Shown: piece by piece, positions 59,529 to 64,000 of the stretch
Layout of the letters: each line of letters starts with the position of its first letter
How positions within the stretch are numbered: position 1 is the stretch's first letter
Source: Lysobacterales bacterium
GTDB lineage: Bacteria > Pseudomonadota > Gammaproteobacteria > Xanthomonadales > SZUA-36
DNA: 64,000 nucleotides
NCBI GenBank assembly: GCA_013042915.1
Contig: JABDPF010000034.1
Coordinates: 33,106-97,105, forward strand
Direction of reading: 5' to 3'
Made by a program: the position numbers and the translations under genes
Notes under the pieces: model-generated
Database searches by the model: none
What the model was told of the DNA's origin: nothing
What the model saw: the letters and a program-made list of their open reading frames with translations, nothing else

Positions 59529-60181
59529 TGGCTGCCATCAAGGCCATGCTGTTCGACCTGGACGGCACGCTGATCGATTCCGCGCCCGACATGGTCACCT
59601 CGCTGAACCATGTGCGCGGGGAAGCTGGTCTTCATCCCTTGCCGGTGGACGAAGTTGGCCACGCTGTCACGCGAGGTGCGCCCGGTTTGCTCACCGTCGG
59701 GATGCCCAAGACGGACGGGGAAACGTTCGAGTCCTGGCGTTGTGCGCTGCTCGACCATTACGCCCGCAGCGGTTTTCCATTGACGAGGTTCTACGATGGA
59801 ATCTCCGAATTGCTCGACGCTCTCGAGGCGAGGGGCCTTCCTTGGGGAATCGTGACCAACAAGATCGAGTCGCTGACCCACCCGTTCATCCGTGCCCGGG
59901 GCCTTGGCGACCGGGTCTCCGCCGTAGTGTGCGGCGATACGCTGCCGGTTTCGAAACCGCATCCTGAACCGGTCTGGCTGGCCTGTGAACAGCTCGGATG
60001 CAAACCGGAAGAGGTGTTGTTTGTCGGCGATGATCAGCGTGACCTCGAAGCCGGTGAAGCGGCCGGAACGCAACTGGCAGCGGTGCACTACGGTTATGGT
60101 TCCAGGGGGCTGAACGGCCCGTTGCTGGAGCGGAGCTACGCGGTGCATCACCCGTCCGATCTGCATCGCCTGCTGACGTGA
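59528..60181 (+). CDS. mupP: HAD phosphatase, MupP/Gph family
   Basis: A haloacid-dehalogenase-type phosphatase of 217 residues: motif I FDLDGTLIDSAPDM, motif II GIVTNK, motif III region VSKPHPEP and motif IV LFVGDDQRDLEAG. The sequence resembles phosphoglycolate phosphatase. The conserved ubiG-mupP neighbourhood followed by a yciK-like SDR favours MupP, which dephosphorylates MurNAc 6-phosphate in peptidoglycan recycling in Pseudomonas. The next gene starts on its stop codon (GTGA). Confidence 0.87.
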   Translation: MAAIKAMLFDLDGTLIDSAPDMVTSLNHVRGEAGLHPLPVDEVGHAVTRGAPGLLTVGMPKTDGETFESWRCALLDHYARSGFPLTRFYDGISELLDALEARGLPWGIVTNKIESLTHPFIRARGLGDRVSAVVCGDTLPVSKPHPEPVWLACEQLGCKPEEVLFVGDDQRDLEAGEAAGTQLAAVHYGYGSRGLNGPLLERSYAVHHPSDLHRLLT

Positions 60182-61023
60182 ACGATATCGAGAATAATCA
60201 GCTTTTCTGCTGGCAGCAGATCGAGCGAACTGATCCGCTGTACCGCGTCACGCATTCGTTCGCGGACAGGGAGATCGCTGACCGTCTGCTCGCACTGCAC
60301 GCTTTTCTGGCCGCCACCGGTGAAATCTGCGCGATGGTGTCGGATGAAGGTGTGGCGGCCCGTAAGCTTGCCTGGTGGCATGACGAGATGCATGGCGGGG
60401 CAGGCAGTGGACGGCCCCACCCCATAACTTCCGAGCTGCGCCGAACGGGGGGCTACGGCTTGCTCGATTCGGCGAGCCTGGAGCGCCATTTCGAGCAGGC
60501 CTCGAAGCGTTTCGATCCTGACCCGATGCGCACTCTGGAAGACCTGTTGGAATGTTGCCGGCGTATCGGCCGGCCGATGCTGGAAATGGAATTTTCGGTG
60601 TGTGGAGCGCAGGTTCCCCAGGGGTCCTGGTTTGACTCCATGGCACGGCGCAGGGGTCTGGTGCAGCTTGTGCGCGAGGACCTGGCCCGGGGTGATGCTT
60701 GGTGGCTTCCTCTCGACCTGCTGGCACGGTACGGCCTGGGCAGAAAAGACATTCGAGAAGCCGGAAAAGCGCGTTCGGTCCAGGGCTTGATCAAAGAGAT
60801 TTCACGCCAACAGGAATTGTGGATTTCTTCGGACATAAATGATATATCACAATTAAAACAGTCTGTTAAACATGTTGTGTTTAGCGACCATTTAATAAAG
60901 CGCAAACTTAAAAACAGGAATTTAAATTCACCTGATCGATGGCCTGAATGGCTTTCCAAGGCAAGTCCGCTGGATCTTTTAACGGGCTGGCAAGCCGCCC
61001 GGCGGGTCAGTCCTTGGAAATGA
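60178..61023 (+). CDS. squalene/phytoene synthase-like protein
   Basis: This 281-residue protein matches the all-helical trans-prenyltransferase fold. It has RLLALHAFLAATGEIC, then EGVAARKLAWWHDEMHGG and HPITSELRRTG, then LPLDLLARYGLGRKD. Both Asp-rich metal motifs of true squalene and phytoene synthases are missing or weak, as in the NDUFAF6-like branch linked to respiratory assembly. Prenyl synthase activity is therefore doubtful. The 3' quarter (about 60836-60945) is conspicuously AT-rich and Asn/Lys/Ile-rich. The GTG start overlaps mupP; the end overlaps the convergent zinc-ribbon gene by 17 nt. Confidence 0.78.
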   Translation: MNDIENNQLFCWQQIERTDPLYRVTHSFADREIADRLLALHAFLAATGEICAMVSDEGVAARKLAWWHDEMHGGAGSGRPHPITSELRRTGGYGLLDSASLERHFEQASKRFDPDPMRTLEDLLECCRRIGRPMLEMEFSVCGAQVPQGSWFDSMARRRGLVQLVREDLARGDAWWLPLDLLARYGLGRKDIREAGKARSVQGLIKEISRQQELWISSDINDISQLKQSVKHVVFSDHLIKRKLKNRNLNSPDRWPEWLSKASPLDLLTGWQAARRVSPWK

Positions 61024-61288
61024 GATCCGGCCCTTTCCCGGTGGTTTTTTCGTAGACCCCTTTTTCGACTTTGCGGTACTGGGTCAATCCATGTTTCTCG
61101 ATATTGGACTCCGAGAGGGCGGGGCCCGCCGTGTTGAGGTGGGGTGCGGAAATTATGCGTTGAACTGGTGCGCCGCATTTCGGGCAGGATTCGATAGTGG
61201 GATCCTTCAGTTTTTGCAACAAATCGAACCCATCCCGGCAATGCGCGCAATGGGCGCTTCCGGTGGGTTGATATTCGTATATGGGCAT
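61007..61288 (-). CDS. FmdB-family zinc-ribbon protein
   Basis: A small regulatory-type zinc ribbon of 93 residues starting with the hallmark MPIYEYQPTG, two CxxC pairs (CAHCRDGFDLLQKL and ESCPKCGAPVQRIISAP) and a polar C-terminal tail with KGVYEKTTGKGPDL. Function of the family is unclear in proteobacteria. It sits on the minus strand between two plus-strand genes of the ubiG cluster. Confidence 0.85.
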   Translation of the reverse strand: MPIYEYQPTGSAHCAHCRDGFDLLQKLKDPTIESCPKCGAPVQRIISAPHLNTAGPALSESNIEKHGLTQYRKVEKGVYEKTTGKGPDLISKD

Positions 61289-61415
61289 GGGGGTAGGGCG
61301 CTCCCGCGTTCACTTCATTCGGCATTGTAACCGATTGGAAGAGAACCTCGATGCAAGCCCAGTGCAGGCTGGGTTAAACTCGCGGTTTTACCGATATCAT
61401 CCGGCGGAGTTGCAC

Positions 61416-62135
61416 GTGCCTGAAAAAACCGCACTCATTACCGGCGCTGCCGGAAGCCTGGGTTCCGAGTTGTCCCGGCAGTTGGCGCAACGGGGATGGA
61501 ACGTGGTGATGCTGGACAAGGATCGGCGGGGCCTGGAACGAGCCTGGGATACGATTGCCGAGGATGTTGCAGGGGTGCCCGCGCTGTATCCTCTCGATCT
61601 TGCTGCGCTCGATCCCGAAATGTGCGAAACACTTTTTGGAACCATCGAGCAGGAATTCAAGGGACTCGATGCCGTTGTGCATGCCGCTGCACACTTCGAG
61701 AATCTGGCCCCGGTAGAGCATGTTCCTCCTCAAGACTGGCTGATGCACTTGCAGGTCAACCTCAATGCGCCTTGGCTCATCAGTGCAATGGCGCTGCCCT
61801 TTCTGAGGCAATCACAAGGCGGCAAGTTGTTGTTTCTGCTTGAGGATCTCGAAAAGGTGGAAGGGGCGTTATGGGGTGCCTACGGCGTAAGTAAACATGC
61901 GGTTCGAACACTTGTTAACCAGCTTGCGCTTGAGTGTCGTTCGTCCCAGGTTGAAGTCAGGGGTGTGAATCCAGGCCCCATGAGATCCGCCATTAGAGCC
62001 AAGGCCTATCACGCGGAGAACCCGGCCCACATGACGCCCCCGGAATTTTCTGCCACGAGAATCGCCGCTTATCTCGAGGGACGTGTCCAGTGGCCCGACG
62101 TGTTCGTCGATCTGGTCAAGCAGAACGAGACCTGA
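61416..62135 (+). CDS. YciK-like short-chain dehydrogenase, catalytic Ser lost
   Basis: The protein has 239 residues. The nucleotide motif is TALITGAAGSLGSELSRQLA, the active-site pair is retained in YGVSKHAVRTLVNQLA, and NPGPMRSAIRAKAYHAENP is the YciK signature. The stretch that should carry the catalytic Ser (usually a TSS run) reads LLFLLEDLEKVEGALWGAY, so the Ser is replaced and activity is uncertain. The GTG start at 61416 is set behind GGCGGAG; the open frame extends upstream without homology. Its place after ubiG-mupP fits YciK. The last 20 nt overlap the convergent methyltransferase gene. Confidence 0.85.
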   Translation: MPEKTALITGAAGSLGSELSRQLAQRGWNVVMLDKDRRGLERAWDTIAEDVAGVPALYPLDLAALDPEMCETLFGTIEQEFKGLDAVVHAAAHFENLAPVEHVPPQDWLMHLQVNLNAPWLISAMALPFLRQSQGGKLLFLLEDLEKVEGALWGAYGVSKHAVRTLVNQLALECRSSQVEVRGVNPGPMRSAIRAKAYHAENPAHMTPPEFSATRIAAYLEGRVQWPDVFVDLVKQNET

Positions 62136-62958
62136 AACCTATCGCGTCCATTCCGATCATCGCTTGTTTTGCAGGCAGTCCCCATCGGTAACCGCCCAGT
62201 TCGCCAATCCCCCGAATGACCCGATGACAGGGAATGATCCACGCCACGGGATTACTGCCGACGGCCTTTCCGACAGCTTGCGCTGCCCCGCCACGGTTCA
62301 CCATGCGGGCGATTTGACCGTAACTGCTCAGGGCATCGTCGGGAATGGCCAACAGCGCCTCCCAAACCTGGAGTTGAAAAGGGCTTCCACGAAGCCACAA
62401 ACGTAATGGTTTTTCGCGGCTTTTTTCGAATATCTGGGAAAGTCGCTCTCGCGCTCCCGCCTCGTCCGGCGTGAGGATGGCCTGCTCGAGTCGCGACGAC
62501 ATTTCTGTCAACATTTCATGCCGGCTTCGTTCGCCCCGGAAGCCCAAGAAGTGAATTCCCCGCTGATGCCAGCCTACCAGGGCTTCTCCAAACGGACTTT
62601 CACCGAAACCATAGCGCAGGCTGATCCCGCGGCCTTTCTGGCGAATCTCTCCGGGCGTCAGCGCAACCGTGGTGATCAATAAGTCGTGTAAACGGCCCGG
62701 CCCCGACAGGCCGGCCCCCATCGAAGCCTCGAGCACCGTTTCACCGGCTGCAAGTCTTTCCATGGCGGACTGGCGTGTGAGTGACATCAGGAACCGCTTT
62801 GGACTGACCCCGGCCCAGGCCTGGAAGACTCGCTGAAGATGACCGGGGCTTATCGAAAGCTCCCTGGAGAGGGTGGTCAAATCGGGCTGATCGGGTTGAT
62901 TTTCCGCGATCCACTTAAGCGCGCTCTCCACCAAGCGATAATGAGAATTTGAAGACAT
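62116..62958 (-). CDS. Ada-like methylated-DNA--[protein]-cysteine S-methyltransferase
   Basis: Suicide repair of O6-alkylguanine. The 280 residues start with an AraC-type helix-turn-helix (LTTLSRELSISPGHLQRVFQAWAG; second helix through TPGEIRQKG), followed by the MGMT domain with SSYGQIARMVNRGGAAQAVG and the acceptor Cys in AWIIPCHRVIRG. The N-terminal Ada zinc domain (phosphotriester repair) is missing, so it combines transcriptional-regulator and Ogt functions without the usual sensor. It stands alone on the minus strand. Confidence 0.92.
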   Translation of the reverse strand: MSSNSHYRLVESALKWIAENQPDQPDLTTLSRELSISPGHLQRVFQAWAGVSPKRFLMSLTRQSAMERLAAGETVLEASMGAGLSGPGRLHDLLITTVALTPGEIRQKGRGISLRYGFGESPFGEALVGWHQRGIHFLGFRGERSRHEMLTEMSSRLEQAILTPDEAGARERLSQIFEKSREKPLRLWLRGSPFQLQVWEALLAIPDDALSSYGQIARMVNRGGAAQAVGKAVGSNPVAWIIPCHRVIRGIGELGGYRWGLPAKQAMIGMDAIGFRSRSA

Positions 62959-63060
62959 ACGCGTATTTTAGAGTCACGGCCGGCCCGTGCCACCCGAATC
63001 TTGCGCACCTGCGCGTGTAATTTCATACTTGGCCTACGCCCTCAACGAAAAGGGATCGAA

Positions 63061-63402
63061 ATGTCCGACGACCTGTTTATGAAGATTATCAACCGTGAAA
63101 TTCCTGCCGACATCGTTTACGAAACCGATGAAGTCCTGGCTTTTCGCGATATCGCCCCCAAGGCGCCCACACACATTTTGGTGATTCCAAAGGTTCACTT
63201 GAGGACCGTAAATGACCTCGAGTCCGCGCACACAGAACTTATCGGAAAGTTAGTCCTGGCAGCCACCGATCTGGCCCGTCAAGAAGGAATAGCCAAGGAA
63301 GGGTACCGCCTGGTAATGAACTGTAACCCCGCCGGAGGCCAGTTGGTGTATCACATACACCTACATCTTCTGGGAGGAAGGCAGATGAGGGGGTTGGGTT
63401 GA
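63061..63402 (+). CDS. hinT: HIT-family purine nucleoside phosphoramidase
   Basis: Hydrolyses AMP-lysine-type phosphoramidates. The 113 residues show LFMKIINREIPADIVYETDE, PTHILVIPKVHL and the histidine triad in LVYHIHLHLLGGRQM. The ATG at 63061 is the usual start; the frame is open a little further upstream. A weak hairpin follows the stop. Confidence 0.95.
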   Translation: MSDDLFMKIINREIPADIVYETDEVLAFRDIAPKAPTHILVIPKVHLRTVNDLESAHTELIGKLVLAATDLARQEGIAKEGYRLVMNCNPAGGQLVYHIHLHLLGGRQMRGLG

Positions 63403-63424
63403 AGATATCAACTTAAACAAAGAC

Positions 63425-63447
63425 GCTGGCTGACAATGAAAGCCAGC
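63425..63447 (+). terminator. possible hinT terminator
   Basis: GCTGGCT and AGCCAGC form a 7-bp stem around a 9-nt loop, 22 nt after the hinT stop. The downstream sequence is only moderately U-rich (TTCCTTTT eight bases later), so this is a weak intrinsic terminator or an mRNA 3' end structure. Confidence 0.45.
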
Positions 63448-63517
63448 TGAAATTCCTTTTGACACCCGCATTAAGCGCGTGGACCTTTTTTAAGATCATG
63501 CCGCGCGAGGGAGAAGG

Positions 63518-63540
63518 TGCCCCTGCGATGTGCAGGGGCA
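63518..63540 (-). terminator. 9-bp hairpin after the repeat gene
   Basis: TGCCCCTGC and GCAGGGGCA form a perfect 9-bp stem with loop GATGT (read on plus). It is placed 35 nt beyond the stop of the minus-strand repeat gene. On that strand it is followed by CCTTCTCCC, without a proper U-run, so it is terminator-like only in stem. The remainder of 63403-63574 holds no gene. Confidence 0.4.
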
Positions 63541-63574
63541 GAAAGCTCGTTGGAAATCTTGAAGCTATTTTTTT

Positions 63575-64000
63575 CTATCTGTCACCGCGTTCGATGTCGA
63601 AAAGCGGCACTCGATCCCCGAAAAATCCACCAGATTCACACAGCCCAGTGGACCCAACCACCTGAACATTTTCGAATGTAACGATAGGAGCGGAATATTC
63701 ATCGACGATAGAGACGATTGCGCTATCACAACCTAAGCTAACTTCCATACTCATACCGGTGCCGGTGGGAAGAGTGATAGAAATTGCTTCCGAACCTGTA
63801 CCGCCGCCCGTGACCAATATCGATGAGCCCGTGCCACCGCCAGTTACCTGGACGCTTGAGCCCGTGCCACCGCCAGTTACCTGGACGCTCGAGCCCGTAC
63901 CACCGCCAGTTACCTGGACGCTCGAGCCCGTGCCACCGCCAGTTACCTGGGTCTTGGCACCAGTTCCACCGCCAGTTACCTGGGTCTTGGCACCAGTTCC
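63575..64000 (-). CDS. Gly/Thr-rich tandem-repeat protein, N-terminus beyond window
   Basis: Partial gene: 141 codons plus stop are visible and the frame stays open to the right edge. The visible N-terminal part is a run of 11-residue repeats GTGSSVQVTGG (early copies GTGAKTQVTGG, last copies diverging to GTGSSILVTGG and GTGSEAISITL). About 75 residues of non-repetitive C-terminal sequence follow, with two Cys (SLGCDSAIVSIV and TGLCESGGFF). Alternating Val/Gln/Thr with Gly-rich turns suggests a beta-rich, probably extracellular or surface structure (inference). No homologue recognised and no anchor motif seen. The start and any signal peptide lie past 64000. Confidence 0.65.
   Translation of the reverse strand, partial: GTGAKTQVTGGGTGAKTQVTGGGTGSSVQVTGGGTGSSVQVTGGGTGSSVQVTGGGTGSSILVTGGGTGSEAISITLPTGTGMSMEVSLGCDSAIVSIVDEYSAPIVTFENVQVVGSTGLCESGGFFGDRVPLFDIERGDR
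63834..64000. repeat. 33-bp tandem repeat array
   Basis: Five consecutive 33-bp units begin at 63834, 63867, 63900, 63933 and 63966, with a sixth starting at 63999 and continuing past the window. A more diverged copy lies at 63801-63833. Units share an identical 18-bp core (ccaccgccagttacctgg on plus); the other 15 bases come in two classes. The array is in frame with the minus-strand gene (11 codons per unit) and near-identical at silent sites, indicating recent duplication. Confidence 0.95.

Noticed and set aside
63834..64000. Possible CRISPR array at the right edge
   Set aside because: The 33-bp units are head-to-tail with no unique spacers and stay in frame in an open reading frame; there are no cas genes. 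It is a coding tandem repeat.

Overview
The window is a GC-rich chromosomal segment of a gammaproteobacterium. Nearly every block of gene order matches well-known gammaproteobacterial neighbourhoods: trxA/rhlB and rho; ftsE-ftsX-rpoH; the cox cluster in Pseudomonas-like order, with one small gene on the opposite strand; yibN-secB-gpsA divergent from gpmI-envC-ctpA; accA-tilS-xseB-ispA-dxs; and mtaD-ubiG-mupP followed by a yciK-like gene. Split class II ribonucleotide reductase (nrdJa/nrdJb), ExeA/GspB, SecB, a FimX-like protein and an E. coli-type Lys34 EF-P fit an aerobic, probably environmental gammaproteobacterium. I cannot assign a genus. Gene density is very high. I see no rRNA, tRNA, insertion sequence, prophage or CRISPR array.

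Layout. 1-2.5 kb: a truncated pdxB and a secreted gamma-glutamyltransferase-family enzyme. 2.7-7.2 kb: mdh-prpB-prpC-prpD, a methylcitrate-cycle operon that carries its own malate dehydrogenase. 7.3-9.1 kb: rho and trxA, divergent from rhlB-ftsE-ftsX, followed by rpoH with its own promoter and terminator. 13.5-24.3 kb: gcvP, then the aa3-type cytochrome c oxidase operon with haem A biosynthesis and assembly factors. It includes a 43-residue single-span assembly protein and an opposite-strand twin-transmembrane gene. 24.6-31.4 kb: putA (without the ribbon-helix-helix domain), gspA-gspB, a rhomboid protease and a DUF1820 gene. 31.3-35.4 kb: ctpA, envC and gpmI, on the minus strand. 35.5-37.6 kb: yibN-secB-gpsA (no grxC), then trmL on the minus strand.

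38.2-44.6 kb is a nucleotide-metabolism block. It starts with a promoter and two NrdR-type operator boxes, followed by nrdJa, a 324-nt spacer rich in potential stem-loops, and nrdJb. A membrane NERD-domain protein, deoA, cdd and a DUF2288 gene follow. 44.6-48.4 kb holds a secreted amidase, a zinc alcohol dehydrogenase, a universal stress protein and a membrane protein. 48.3-56.6 kb is a minus-strand run: dxs, ispA, xseB, tilS, accA, gluQRS and a degenerate GGDEF/EAL (FimX-like) protein. 56.8-63.4 kb holds efp (Shine-Dalgarno potentially sequestered), mtaD-ubiG-mupP, a squalene/phytoene-synthase-like gene, an FmdB zinc ribbon, a yciK-like SDR lacking its catalytic Ser, an Ada-like methyltransferase and a HIT protein. 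The right edge enters a minus-strand gene built from near-identical 33-bp (11-residue) tandem repeats.

Most of the window is conserved housekeeping sequence. The features that conserved gene order does not explain are the structured nrdJa-nrdJb spacer, the repeat protein cut by the right edge, the mdh-prpBCD fusion of pathways, the FimX-like protein beside translation genes, and five convergent gene pairs whose coding ends overlap.
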